This document shows positions 17,251 through 25,913 of a DNA stretch of 34,276 nucleotides, piece after piece (position 1 is the stretch's first letter; every line of letters begins with the position of its first letter). This stretch comes from CAYJEJ01 sp964369315 (GTDB taxonomy: Bacteria > Pseudomonadota > Alphaproteobacteria > UBA3830 > JAIRWN01): contig CAYJEJ010000009.1 in assembly GCA_964369315.1 (NCBI GenBank), positions 1 to 34,276 on the forward strand, read 5' to 3'. Both the position numbers and the translations under genes were made by a program. The notes under the pieces were generated by a model. The model was given only the letters and a program-made list of their open reading frames with translations, did no database searches and was not told the DNA's origin.

Positions 17251-18530
17251 TCTATGACCCTTAAAATTTTTACAAACAAATACTTATTATCGCTTCCGAA
17301 AACCTTTGCCTCAATCAAGCTCCCTTCCGGTAGGGAATAGTCCGTTTTAACCTCTATAAAATGGTCACTTTTCGCTGACCTATCATGCTCGACGATAGCA
17401 TAAATTGTTTTTCCAACAAATCTTGATAAACTCGCTTTTAATTGCAAATCGCCCAAATTGCGGAGTAATAACGCCCTTTGTTTGGCTATATTTTTGGCAT
17501 CTGGGACTTGAATCATCTTTGCAGCCAATGTTTTTGGTCTTGGTGAGAAGGGAAACACATGTAAAAAACTTATATCTGCTTGTTTAACGAGGTCAATCGT
17601 ATCTTGAAACATCGCGTCATCCTCTTCTGGAAATCCTGTGATAAAGTCTGCTCCAAAAATCACGTCCTGTCTTAAGCTTCTAATTTTTGCACAAAGGGTT
17701 ATCACATCTTCTCGCACATGCCGTCTTCTCATGCTTTTTAGCACTGCATTACTACCAGACTGTATGCTAAGATGGATGTGCGGCAAGATGCGTTGTTCCT
17801 TGCATATTACGTTAATCAAATCGCTACCAAAAGCCGCTGGGTCGAGTGAAGAAAGCCTCAAACGTTTTACATCTGGGCATGCCCCCAGAATGAGCTCAAT
17901 CAACTTTGCTAAACTTGATTTTTGGGCAAAATCATGTCCATAAGATGCGATATCAACCCCTGTCAGAACGATTTCTTTGTATCCTTTTAGCGTGAGCACC
18001 TCAATTTGTTTTATTATATCCTCTGGCAAAAGGCTATAGCTACGCCCCCTTGTAAAAGGTATTACACAATAAGAACAAAAATGATTGCATCCCCCTTGAA
18101 TTTGTATAAATGCCCTAGATTTTTTTTCAAACCCATGTGCAATAGGGGACTTCGATTGATTATTGATGACATCTGTAATGTGCGGCTCTAATTGTTTATT
18201 TTTTAAATAATTATTTTTTATAGCAATATAAATTTCTTCGTTTGATTTCAACTTATTGCTAATTATTCCAAATACCTCAGGCATTTTTAAAAAAACTTCA
18301 CCAGAAATCTCAACAGCACAACCTGTGACAAAGATTTTTGCGTTCTTATTTTTTCTATAATATTTCCTTATTGATTGTCTTACTTGTCTTTCTGCCTCTG
18401 CTGTAACAGAGCAGGTATTAAAAACAATAATATCTTCTTTTTCCCCCAAGCCCACACGTTCTAAGTTATCACGTATAATCTGAGACTCATAAGTATTCAG
18501 CCGACATCCAAAGGTAACAACTTCTATCAT
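17226..18530 (-). CDS. mtaB: tRNA t6A37 methylthiotransferase, MtaB type
   Basis: A radical-SAM enzyme that adds a methylthio group to t6A at position 37 of ANN-decoding tRNAs. In the 434 residues the N-terminal MTTase domain has three cysteines for one Fe-S cluster (C9 in TFGCRLN, C40 in NTCSVT, C71 in VTGCA). The radical-SAM motif is C148-x3-C152-x2-C155 (GGCNHFCSYC), with GADFITGFPEE near 296-306, and a C-terminal TRAM-like stretch runs from about 375. TFGCRLNTYES and QGGCNHFCSYCVIPFTRGRS fit MtaB better than MiaB or RimO. It heads the mtaB-ftsY-valS run. Confidence 0.93.
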   Translation of the reverse strand: MIEVVTFGCRLNTYESQIIRDNLERVGLGEKEDIIVFNTCSVTAEAERQVRQSIRKYYRKNKNAKIFVTGCAVEISGEVFLKMPEVFGIISNKLKSNEEIYIAIKNNYLKNKQLEPHITDVINNQSKSPIAHGFEKKSRAFIQIQGGCNHFCSYCVIPFTRGRSYSLLPEDIIKQIEVLTLKGYKEIVLTGVDIASYGHDFAQKSSLAKLIELILGACPDVKRLRLSSLDPAAFGSDLINVICKEQRILPHIHLSIQSGSNAVLKSMRRRHVREDVITLCAKIRSLRQDVIFGADFITGFPEEDDAMFQDTIDLVKQADISFLHVFPFSPRPKTLAAKMIQVPDAKNIAKQRALLLRNLGDLQLKASLSRFVGKTIYAIVEHDRSAKSDHFIEVKTDYSLPEGSLIEAKVFGSDNKYLFVKILRVIEWQEYLIN

Positions 18531-18688
18531 TATTTATTACTTCATTATTTAATTATAAAATTATTCAATACGAATACGACTTTTTTTTCAATTTATAAAT
18601 TAACATTATTTATTAAAATAAAAGTTGGGAATTAATTATATTTAAATATTTTTGCCTTAATAATATTAAATGTAATAACATTTTACAG

Positions 18689-19210
18689 ATGAGTATTAGT
18701 TTTATGGTAAATATGTCGGATGAAAATCAATTCAAAGAATTGGCAAAATTTGAAAAACAAAACGTAGTTTTAAAATGGTTCAGCCCTTTTAAAGGATATG
18801 GTTTTGTTGAACACTCTGACATCAAAGAAGACATTTTTGTTCACTTTTCAATTATAGAAGAATTTTTCGAATATTGCCTAGAAGCCGGCGATAAAATCAC
18901 ATGTGATATTGTCCAAAAGCCAAATGGGTATCAAGTTTCCAAAATATATAATGTTGAAAGAACAGAAAATCCGCAAGATTCCAATATATACCCAGATGAG
19001 CAAAACTTTTCGGGTTATATAAAATGGTTTAATCCAGTGAAAGGTTTCGGCTTTGCCTGTGCAGACAGTATTGGTGAAGATATTTTTATCCATGTTTCTA
19101 CTCTGAGAAAGTACGGCATCTCTAATATAGTTTCTGGGTCAAATGTCTCGTTAAAAACACACAGGTCAAAAAATGGCTTGGAAGCACATTATGTGAAAAT
19201 AGTTACTTAA
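18689..19210 (+). CDS. Protein with two tandem cold-shock domains
   Basis: A predicted single-stranded nucleic-acid-binding protein. Two cold-shock domains are readable: domain 1 at about 25-88 with KGYGFV (35-40) and DIFVHF (48-53) as RNP1/RNP2-like motifs, and domain 2 at about 107-172 with KGFGFA (118-123) and DIFIHV (131-136). The layout resembles the double-CSD CspA-like proteins common in alphaproteobacteria. The start is uncertain: ATGs at 18689, 18704 and 18713 are all in frame and none has a clear ribosome-binding site. Its last 8 bases overlap the end of the convergent ligase-like gene. Whether it is cold-induced cannot be read from the sequence. Confidence 0.9.
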   Translation: MSISFMVNMSDENQFKELAKFEKQNVVLKWFSPFKGYGFVEHSDIKEDIFVHFSIIEEFFEYCLEAGDKITCDIVQKPNGYQVSKIYNVERTENPQDSNIYPDEQNFSGYIKWFNPVKGFGFACADSIGEDIFIHVSTLRKYGISNIVSGSNVSLKTHRSKNGLEAHYVKIVT

Positions 19211-20735
19211 CGTTCCTAGTAACTCGGTCACACTGGGCGATTAAAACCAACAAAACACTTAAAATTAATATACTATATAACCACCAACTTTGGGTTATGC
19301 TATAGTTCACGCAAGACATAGATAAATATGCGATAAAACCGGCAAAAAACCCATTCTTCATTAAATTATCTTTGATTTTATTTATTTGGTTTAATACTGC
19401 AATATGCGTTAACAAAAAGATAATCGCCCCTAAAACCCCCAAATGATACCACCACTCCAATGGTGTATTATGTGGATGAACGGGCTTTAAAAAGGCTCCT
19501 TTAAAACGATTTTGCAATCTTTTTTGTAAATTTGGATAATCAGGATATCCAGATTTCGTAAGATGCCCAAACCATAGGTATTCATGGAAAAGCTCATCAT
19601 ATGTTGAAAAGCATATATAAGAAGGGTTTGTGAAAGTTCTATATAAATATTTTTTTTCAGAAAATTCTTTTTTATATTCAATATTGGTGATTTCTTTTAA
19701 AGAAGTTTGCATATTAATTTGCGGTCTAAATGACCCATCGTCAGAAATATGAAATTCCAATTCTGGTATCACGTCACTATGCGACAAAGCCTTATTACTA
19801 TTGATGAACCCAATTCCATTACCCAAAAACGGGTTTTCTGATATTTTCTTCGCACATGCTTTGATTATTAAAACTCTGTGGATAGAACTGCTGCTTTTTA
19901 GTATAAATGGAAAATTCTTAAAAATAACATCTGGTTTAACAACAAAATCTGAAAATCCGGCAGTTATCGTGAGTAAAATCAGACCATATTTTATTGAATA
20001 ATAGATAAACCTGCCTTTTAATACACATCCAATAATAAAGCATAGCGTTGAACAAGCTAAACCTAAAATTGCCGTTTCATTATCCACCTTAAAACAAATT
20101 AAAGTTGATAACGCAATAATTATAAAACAAGTGAATAGATGCTTTTTTTTGAATAATAAAGAAACCAATGGAAAAACTAAAACCGCTATATAAAATGACC
20201 ATCGATAATATGTCATATACAACGATTTTCTAGCGATAGCTCTTCTTAAGAGTTTATGAGCTGTCTCTTTCTTGTTATAGAAAAATTCTAAAATAGGATA
20301 ATCGAGGTATATGTCTAGCAAAACAATAATTTGCGTAACGATTAATGTATATATTAAAGGCTTAAAATTTATATCTTTTGGCAGAAAATCCGTCTCTTTA
20401 TTCAAAAAAATCAAACCCAAAAAAAACAATGCGGCAAATGTGCTTGCAACCACCAGTTTAAGTGTTGGTCTTAGGCAACATAAAAAGTCCTGCGACCATA
20501 ACAAACTCACCAACATAATTAATATGGGGATAGATATTAGCGTGATTTCTTTTTTCCTCGCAAATATCCAAATTTTAAATTCATTATTATGATTGCGAAA
20601 TATTTTGATGTAGACTAAAAGTGTTAAAACGTAAAACGTAGAAACAGAAAGATTAGAATAAAAAGCAGAAACACACATCAATATTGACATAATTATCATT
20701 AATGAGTTCGCTGTAATATTAATTTTTCTCTGCAT
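19203..20735 (-). CDS. O-antigen ligase/polymerase-like membrane protein (Wzy_C/WaaL family)
   Basis: A 510-residue integral membrane protein with about 10-12 hydrophobic segments. The Wzy_C-type core includes DNETAILGL (218-226), a membrane-flanked segment SSIHRVLIIKACAKKISENP (283-302) leading to FLGNGIGF, a long extracytoplasmic loop (about 305-418) and then the family's key motif VHPHNTPLEWWYHLGVLGA (419-437). That His-rich loop followed by membrane helices is typical of ligases joining O-antigen to lipid A-core and of Wzy polymerases. No other LPS gene is adjacent, so the acceptor glycan is unknown. It is divergent from gpsA (80-base gap) and convergent with the cold-shock gene. Confidence 0.82.
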   Translation of the reverse strand: MQRKINITANSLMIIMSILMCVSAFYSNLSVSTFYVLTLLVYIKIFRNHNNEFKIWIFARKKEITLISIPILIMLVSLLWSQDFLCCLRPTLKLVVASTFAALFFLGLIFLNKETDFLPKDINFKPLIYTLIVTQIIVLLDIYLDYPILEFFYNKKETAHKLLRRAIARKSLYMTYYRWSFYIAVLVFPLVSLLFKKKHLFTCFIIIALSTLICFKVDNETAILGLACSTLCFIIGCVLKGRFIYYSIKYGLILLTITAGFSDFVVKPDVIFKNFPFILKSSSSIHRVLIIKACAKKISENPFLGNGIGFINSNKALSHSDVIPELEFHISDDGSFRPQINMQTSLKEITNIEYKKEFSEKKYLYRTFTNPSYICFSTYDELFHEYLWFGHLTKSGYPDYPNLQKRLQNRFKGAFLKPVHPHNTPLEWWYHLGVLGAIIFLLTHIAVLNQINKIKDNLMKNGFFAGFIAYLSMSCVNYSITQSWWLYSILILSVLLVLIAQCDRVTRNVK

Positions 20736-20815
20736 TTATTTTTTATTAAACATTGAAGTTTTTAATATCAATTAGATGCGAATAAATCAACAATAACTTG
20801 GATTGAAAGAAAAAC

Positions 20816-21811
20816 ATGGAAAAATCTATTGGCATTATTGGAGCGGGAGCTTATGGCACAGCATTGGGTCAAGTGCTGAGTTCTGCTTATGCCATAACCC
20901 TTTATAATGACCTAAAAAATATTGTTGATGAAATAAATAACAATCACACCAATAATCATTTTCTTCCAAAAACATGTCTTAACCCAAAGATTAAGGCTAC
21001 TGTTGATTTTTCGTCTATATCAGAGCATTCGTTAATTATTATTGCTGTGCCCACCCAAGCGGTGCGTAGTGTGTGTGTGCAAATGTCTGATATATTGCCA
21101 TCAAACATTCCCATTATCTCTTGTTCAAAAGGCATAGAAAATTCAACTGGTTTATTAATAACTGAAGTCATCAACTCCATATTAAAAAACCCCGCATTAG
21201 CATTGTCGGGTCCTTCATTCGCTCGTGAGATGGCTCGCCAATTGCCTTGTTCTGTTAATCTTGCGTCCGATGATTATAATCTTTCCAAAGAATTATCTGA
21301 ACTTTTAACAGTAAAAAATTTTTCAGTCATACCAATAAAAGATGTTATTGGGCTACAGCTTTGTGGTGCACTGAAAAACATTTTGGCCATAGGGGTTGGG
21401 GTTATTTGTGGATTAAATTTAGGTCACGGCGGAAAGTCAGCAACCCTGACAAAGGGCATAAAAGAAATTGCATCATTTATTGAAGCAGTTACTAACAATC
21501 ACTCGACCATCACAGAATTGGGCGGAGTGGGGGACATCGTTTTAACATGCTTAAATGAGGAGTCTCGCAATTATACCCTAGGTTTTAATATAGCCGCTGG
21601 CAATGTGTCTTTACCGCTCTTTCAAGAAACAACACAAACTGAACCGAGACCTTTGGCTGAGGGTTTGTTAACCCTAAGGTCGTGGTCAAAAATTTATAAT
21701 CGGTATAAAAAATCTTGCCATATGAACGTCTCTATGCCACTATTCGATGGCATTTATGCTCTTTTATATGAAAATATGAGTATAAGTGAATTTGTGGAAC
21801 TCGCAATTTAA
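20816..21811 (+). CDS. gpsA: Glycerol-3-phosphate dehydrogenase [NAD(P)+]
   Basis: It reduces dihydroxyacetone phosphate to sn-glycerol 3-phosphate, the backbone of membrane phospholipids. The 331 residues start with a Rossmann motif IIGAGAYGTALGQVLS (7-22), followed by ISCSKGIENSTG, ALSGPSFAREM, the catalytic-domain LCGALKNILAIGVGV, GGVGDIVLTCLNEESRN and EGLLTLRSWSK. Length is typical. Start at ATG 20816; the ribosome-binding site is weak (GAAAG). It precedes acpP by 74 bases that contain a separate promoter, so it is probably its own unit. Placement beside acpP/fabF puts two lipid-precursor steps together. Confidence 0.96.
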   Translation: MEKSIGIIGAGAYGTALGQVLSSAYAITLYNDLKNIVDEINNNHTNNHFLPKTCLNPKIKATVDFSSISEHSLIIIAVPTQAVRSVCVQMSDILPSNIPIISCSKGIENSTGLLITEVINSILKNPALALSGPSFAREMARQLPCSVNLASDDYNLSKELSELLTVKNFSVIPIKDVIGLQLCGALKNILAIGVGVICGLNLGHGGKSATLTKGIKEIASFIEAVTNNHSTITELGGVGDIVLTCLNEESRNYTLGFNIAAGNVSLPLFQETTQTEPRPLAEGLLTLRSWSKIYNRYKKSCHMNVSMPLFDGIYALLYENMSISEFVELAI

Positions 21812-21841
21812 TTGATGACATAATTGATGTTTTTGTATAAA
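21812..21841 (+). promoter_or_regulatory. Promoter for acpP-fabF-mltG
   Basis: TTGATG (21812-21817) and TATAAA (21836-21841) are spaced by 18 bp, directly after the gpsA stop and about 44 bases before the acpP start. This suits the high expression expected of acyl carrier protein. Confidence 0.55.
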
Positions 21842-21885
21842 TTGCTCTGAGTTATGGTTTTTGTTTATATTAGGGAAGATATATA

Positions 21886-22128
21886 ATGAATCAAGATATT
21901 GCTGGACGCGTTAAGCAAATAATTGTTGAAAAATTGAGCGTTGATGCAAGTAAGGTTGTAGATGATGCTAAGTTTGAAGATGACCTTGGTGCTGATAGCC
22001 TTGATACTGCCGACATTGCAATGAAATTCGAGGAAGAATTTTCAATAGAAATTCCTGACGAAGCTCTAGTCAAGATTAGGACTGTTGCCGACGCAATCAA
22101 CTTCATTAAGGAAAATCACAAGGGCTAA
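21886..22128 (+). CDS. acpP: Acyl carrier protein
   Basis: A small acidic carrier that holds growing acyl chains on a phosphopantetheine arm during fatty-acid synthesis. It has 80 residues, the normal length; the attachment serine is S38 in DDLGADSLD (32-40), followed by the conserved MKFEEEFSIEIPDEAL helix and the VADAINFI end. A good AGGGAAG ribosome-binding site precedes the ATG. It is followed 6 bases later by fabF, the enzyme that uses it, in the acpP-fabF-mltG order seen widely in alphaproteobacteria. Confidence 0.97.
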   Translation: MNQDIAGRVKQIIVEKLSVDASKVVDDAKFEDDLGADSLDTADIAMKFEEEFSIEIPDEALVKIRTVADAINFIKENHKG

Positions 22129-22134
22129 TTTTTA

Positions 22135-23433
22135 ATGAGCGATATGAAAAATCGTCGCGTTGTCGTTACTGGGATGGGGGCGGTCACCCCCTTGGCTTGC
22201 AATGTTTCAGACAGTTGGAGCCGGTTAATATCTGGTTGTTCTGGAGTAAGGCAAATTAGACACTTCCACACGGAAGATTTGTCTTCAAAAATTGCTGGAT
22301 TGGTTCCCTCAGAATACAACATGTGCTCGGACGCATGCGACAGCCCTTTTAAACCTGAAGATTGGGTTGAACCAAAAGATATAAAAAAAATGGACAGGTT
22401 CGTGATTTATGCTATGGCAGCAGCGTCACAAGCGGTGGTTGATGCTGGAATAGATAATATCGAAGATGAGGATTTTCTCTCACGTGTGGGAGTGATTATT
22501 TCTTCTGGCATAGGTGGACTTTCCACTATTTATGACACGGCTGTCTCGCTCGATGAAAAGGGGGCTCGGAGGATAAGCCCATTTTTTATCCCTGCTAGCT
22601 TAATCAATATGGCTTCTGGTCATGTGTCGATTAAATATGGCTTTAAGGGGTCAAACCAATCTATTGTCACTGCTTGTGCTTCTGGCTCGCACTCCATAGG
22701 CGAGGGGGCTGAAGCCATAAAACGAGGAACAGCTGATGTTATGGTCGTTGGCGGAGCTGAAGCTGCCGTGTGCCGATTAGGGGTTGCTGGCTTTTGTGCT
22801 TTAAAAGCTTTATCGTCCAAATTTAATGACGCTCCAGAGTTCGCATCACGTCCTTGGGACAATGAGAGAGACGGCTTTGTAATGGGAGAGGGCGGAGCAG
22901 TTCTTGTTTTGGAAGAGCTTGAACATGCATTAAAAAGAGGAGCAACAATACACGCTGAAGTTTTAGGTTATGGGATGTCTGGCGATGCGTATCATATCAC
23001 ATCTCCTGCTGAAGATGGCGTTGGTGCCCACCAAGCAATGTCACTCGCACTTAAAAATGCTAATATTAATAGTGATGAAATTGACTACATTAACGCTCAT
23101 GGCACATCAACCCCTGCGGGCGATATTATGGAGCTTTCGGCGGTATCTAGGATTTTGGGAGGGCATGCCAAAAGAGTTTGCATGTCGTCTACTAAATCTT
23201 CAATTGGTCATTTACTTGGTGCTGCGGGAGCAGTTGAAGCCATTTTTACAATAATGAGCATGAAAACTGGCATTATTCCACCAACTCTTAATTTACATAA
23301 TCCTCCCGATGGTTTTGATATTGACCTAGTTCCTTTTAAAGCAAAAGAAAAAGCCGTTAACGTCGCAGTTTCAAACTCTTTTGGTTTTGGGGGTACTAAC
23401 GCAAGCCTTGTGTTTAAAAAATTCGTTAATTAA
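22135..23433 (+). CDS. fabF: Beta-ketoacyl-ACP synthase II
   Basis: It condenses malonyl-ACP with acyl-ACP to elongate fatty acids. The 432 residues carry the thiolase-fold catalytic triad C181 (VTACASGSHSIG), H322 (NAHGTSTPAGD) and H359 (SSIGHLLGAAGAVE), plus the C-terminal glycine loop NSFGFGGTNAS. It is slightly longer than the usual 410-415 residues because of an extra segment at about 61-81 (CSDACDSPFKPEDWVEP), which also occurs in some alphaproteobacterial FabF. It is tightly coupled to acpP (6-base gap). Confidence 0.97.
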   Translation: MSDMKNRRVVVTGMGAVTPLACNVSDSWSRLISGCSGVRQIRHFHTEDLSSKIAGLVPSEYNMCSDACDSPFKPEDWVEPKDIKKMDRFVIYAMAAASQAVVDAGIDNIEDEDFLSRVGVIISSGIGGLSTIYDTAVSLDEKGARRISPFFIPASLINMASGHVSIKYGFKGSNQSIVTACASGSHSIGEGAEAIKRGTADVMVVGGAEAAVCRLGVAGFCALKALSSKFNDAPEFASRPWDNERDGFVMGEGGAVLVLEELEHALKRGATIHAEVLGYGMSGDAYHITSPAEDGVGAHQAMSLALKNANINSDEIDYINAHGTSTPAGDIMELSAVSRILGGHAKRVCMSSTKSSIGHLLGAAGAVEAIFTIMSMKTGIIPPTLNLHNPPDGFDIDLVPFKAKEKAVNVAVSNSFGFGGTNASLVFKKFVN

Positions 23434-24355
23434 AAAATTTTATTTTTTCGCTCTATTGATATGTATCATTTCTACGGCTTTGTTCTGTTTAGAAAGACCG
23501 AATCAAGACGTCAGGCTTTTAGTTAGCGTAAAGGTAACACCGACTTCTTTAGCTAGAAACTTATACAACACAAAAATAGCAAGCAATCCTCTTTTTGCCA
23601 GAGTGTATGCTGTGTTTATATTTTTCATGAAGGAAAAAAAGCGTATTGCAGGTGTTTATCACATAAAAGCGGGAACGCACCCTTTTAAATCTATTTATCA
23701 AATTTCTCAAGTAAAATCAGGCAAATTGAAAATCACTATTCCAGAGGGTTTTACAAACGCTCAAGTGGTTAAAAGGATTAATAATTGCGAGTTTTTATCA
23801 GGTCATATAAAACACCTCCCGCCAGAGGGAACATTATTTCCATCTACATACAGTTATCTGCCAGATGAAAGTCGTCAATCCATCATCGATAGAATGTATG
23901 CGTTCAATATAATCACTATTAAAAACCTTCTAAATGGTCGTAAAATCGATATTGAAAAACTTATTACACTAGCTTCAATAATCGAAAAAGAAACGCTTTA
24001 TGAGGACGAAAGGGCTCTTGTATCTGCAGTTTATCTCAATAGGTTAAAGATTGGTATGCGTCTGCAGTCTTGCCCAACTGTTATATATTCCATCACTTAT
24101 GGCAACGAAAAATTTCCTTATCGGTTACGTAAAGAACACTTGTTTAATATCAGTGCGTTCAACACCTATCGTTGTAAAGGCTTGCCGCCAGCACCAATAT
24201 GCAACCCATCAAAAGAGAGCCTTGAAGCAGCTATTAACCCTGCGGATGTCGATTTTTTATTTTTTGTTTCTAATAACAAAAATCCTTCGAGCAAGCATAT
24301 TTTTTCTAAAACCTTAAATGAACACATTGTTGGTAGGAAAAATTTAAGTAAATAA
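23381..24355 (+). CDS. mltG: Endolytic murein transglycosylase MltG
   Basis: An inner-membrane enzyme that cuts nascent peptidoglycan strands and sets glycan length. After a membrane anchor (about residues 20-37, FYFFALLICIISTALFCL) there is a LysM-like/linker part, PEGFTNAQVVKRI (121-133), EGTLFPSTYSYLP (149-161) and the catalytic segment LASIIEKET (197-205) with the glutamate E202; further on come VYLNRLKIGMRLQSCPTVIY and the AFNTYRCKGLPPAPICNPS block. No ATG precedes the membrane segment: the first usable starts are TTG at 23381, 23387 or 23408, all inside the fabF end, so the start is uncertain and overlaps fabF by up to 53 bases. Confidence 0.92.
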   Translation: MVLGVLTQALCLKNSLIKKFYFFALLICIISTALFCLERPNQDVRLLVSVKVTPTSLARNLYNTKIASNPLFARVYAVFIFFMKEKKRIAGVYHIKAGTHPFKSIYQISQVKSGKLKITIPEGFTNAQVVKRINNCEFLSGHIKHLPPEGTLFPSTYSYLPDESRQSIIDRMYAFNIITIKNLLNGRKIDIEKLITLASIIEKETLYEDERALVSAVYLNRLKIGMRLQSCPTVIYSITYGNEKFPYRLRKEHLFNISAFNTYRCKGLPPAPICNPSKESLEAAINPADVDFLFFVSNNKNPSSKHIFSKTLNEHIVGRKNLSK

Positions 24356-24417
24356 TAGTACTATTTGAAGCATATTTAAGGTTGTTAAACTAATATGCTA
24401 TTAATTGATGTCAAAAT

Positions 24418-25587
24418 ATGAAAAAACTTGAAGATATAAACCATCAAACTCTTTTAAATAAAAAAGTATTGTTACGCACGGATTTTAATGTCCCTGTTGA
24501 TAAAGCGGGTTGCGTCCTAGACGATACGAGAATAAAAGATGCCCTCCCCAGTATTAATTTTTTAACAAAACATGGTGCTAAAGTAATTATTTGCTCGCAT
24601 ATTGAGAACAACGAAAAAGATATTAAAAACTCTTTGTATCCGATAGCCCAACACTTATCTAAGTTAATAGGGAAAGAGGTTATATTTTGCCCAAACCTAA
24701 TAAAAGAAACCCTGAAACAGTTTATAGAAAGCATGACAGAAGGAAGCGTAATATTAATCGAAAACATCCGGTCAACACCGCTTGAGAAACAAAACTGTGA
24801 AAAGTTTGCGAAAGAACTTGCGTCTTTAGCTGATATTTATGTAAATGATGCTTTTTCTGTCTCTCACAGAACACATGCCTCGATTGTTGGTGTTCCAAAG
24901 TTTATTCCAAGTTATTGCGGCATTTCAATGAGTGATACAGTTTCCAAACTCAACAAATATATTGACAACCCCAAACCCCCAATAATGGCGATAGTAGGTG
25001 GGGCAAAAATTTCTACAAAATTGGATTTGTTATTAAGCCTCATTAAAAAAGTGAATGTTATCGCCATCGGCGGAGCAATGGCGAACACTTTCTTGCTCGC
25101 CAAGGGAATAAATATAGGTCAATCAGTCTTTGAAAAAGACCTTTTAATAACCGCTAGAAACATTATAGCAGATGCGGAAAAACATGGTTGCGATTTGATT
25201 TTACCTGTTGATGTAACATTACAAAATGCTAAAAACAGCTCAATATATGATATAAACGATGACGGTATAATAATGGATATAGGAAACATTTCCGTTCAAA
25301 ACATTATTAACCGCACAAATACAGTCAATACAATATGGTGGAACGGTCCAGTTGGAAAATTTGAAGAAAACCCGTTTGATACGTCCACCAAAATTCTAGC
25401 AAATAGCTTAGCCGAGATGTGCATTAAAAATAAAAAAGATGTCATAGTTGGTGGGGGCGACACCATACACGCAATAAAAAAATCTCAGCTATCTTTATCT
25501 GATTTTACTTATGTATCAACGGCAGGTGGGGCGTTTTTAGAATTCATAAAAAACTCAACCCTAGCTGGAATAGAAGCCCTAAATTAG
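24418..25587 (+). CDS. pgk: Phosphoglycerate kinase (divergent substrate loop)
   Basis: It interconverts 1,3-bisphosphoglycerate + ADP and 3-phosphoglycerate + ATP in glycolysis/gluconeogenesis. The 389 residues are of normal length. Substrate-site residues are readable: D22 and N24 (RTDFNVP), R38 (DDTRIK), H61, R118 (ENIRS) and VNDAFSVSHRTHAS. The nucleotide domain has VGGAKISTKLDLL, WNGPVGKFE, VGGGDT and STAGGAFLE. The notable oddity is the SHxGRP motif, which reads SHIENN (60-65): the conserved Gly-Arg pair after the His is missing. That arginine normally contacts the phosphate of 3-phosphoglycerate. The rest is intact, so I still call it an active-looking enzyme. It seems monocistronic, with a small-RNA candidate downstream. 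Confidence 0.94.
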   Translation: MKKLEDINHQTLLNKKVLLRTDFNVPVDKAGCVLDDTRIKDALPSINFLTKHGAKVIICSHIENNEKDIKNSLYPIAQHLSKLIGKEVIFCPNLIKETLKQFIESMTEGSVILIENIRSTPLEKQNCEKFAKELASLADIYVNDAFSVSHRTHASIVGVPKFIPSYCGISMSDTVSKLNKYIDNPKPPIMAIVGGAKISTKLDLLLSLIKKVNVIAIGGAMANTFLLAKGINIGQSVFEKDLLITARNIIADAEKHGCDLILPVDVTLQNAKNSSIYDINDDGIIMDIGNISVQNIINRTNTVNTIWWNGPVGKFEENPFDTSTKILANSLAEMCIKNKKDVIVGGGDTIHAIKKSQLSLSDFTYVSTAGGAFLEFIKNSTLAGIEALN

Positions 25588-25644
25588 GGTTCAGCTCACA
25601 AGTCAGCAGTTTTAATTAAGATAGTTAAAATTATTATTTTTCGC

Positions 25645-25673
25645 TTGACATTTTTATAAAACTTTTGCATAAT
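25645..25673 (+). promoter_or_regulatory. Near-consensus promoter for the pgk-dnaK intergenic RNA
   Basis: A perfect -35 TTGACA (25645-25650), an optimal 17-bp spacer and a -10 CATAAT (25668-25673) give a predicted start near 25680. It is one of the best promoters in the window, yet it lies 240 bases before the nearest coding start (dnaK) and directly before a relatively GC-rich, structured segment. Confidence 0.75.
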
Positions 25674-25679
25674 CTCAAA

Positions 25680-25790
25680 TGTATCCAAATCTTACGTTGG
25701 TCGCCGTTTAGGGGCTGGCGTGGTAAGGGCACGAGGAAGCTGACTTTAGGGTTGCCTTAATTTTTGGGGCCATGGGTTGGATGTTTTTTT
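25680..25790 (+). ncRNA. Candidate structured small RNA upstream of dnaK
   Basis: The segment is clearly more GC-rich than the spacers around it. The ends pair: TATCCAA (25682-25688) with TTGGATG (25777-25783), immediately followed by seven Ts, as in an intrinsic terminator. Internal stems are also visible: CTTAC (25691-25695)/GTAAG (25723-25727) enclosing CGCC (25702-25705)/GGCG (25717-25720), and GGCA (25728-25731)/TGCC (25753-25756). With the promoter just upstream this forms a self-contained unit of about 105-110 nt. I tested it by eye against 4.5S, 6S, tmRNA and RNase P signatures and found no match. Alternatively it is a conditional leader (attenuator) of dnaK. Function unknown. Confidence 0.55.
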
Positions 25791-25913
25791 CGACTTATTA
25801 GTTCTTAATTAAAAATCCTTTTGCGTTTTCTTATGCCTTTGTTAGAGAGGGACTTAATTGGTTGGGGGTGAGTTTCCCCTGTGTCTGCTTTATGAAAACA
25901 AAGGAGTAATGTT

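Noticed and set aside
16820..17257. A 145-codon open frame on the plus strand opposite ftsY
   Set aside because: It is antisense to the P-loop and N domain of FtsY, without any initiation signal or family resemblance.
25680..25790. The pgk-dnaK RNA as 4.5S, 6S, tmRNA or RNase P RNA
   Set aside because: The SRP apical GGAAGGAAGCAGCC-type loop, the tmRNA tRNA-like ends and the RNase P GAGGAAAGTCC core are all absent; only a fragment GAGGAAG is shared.
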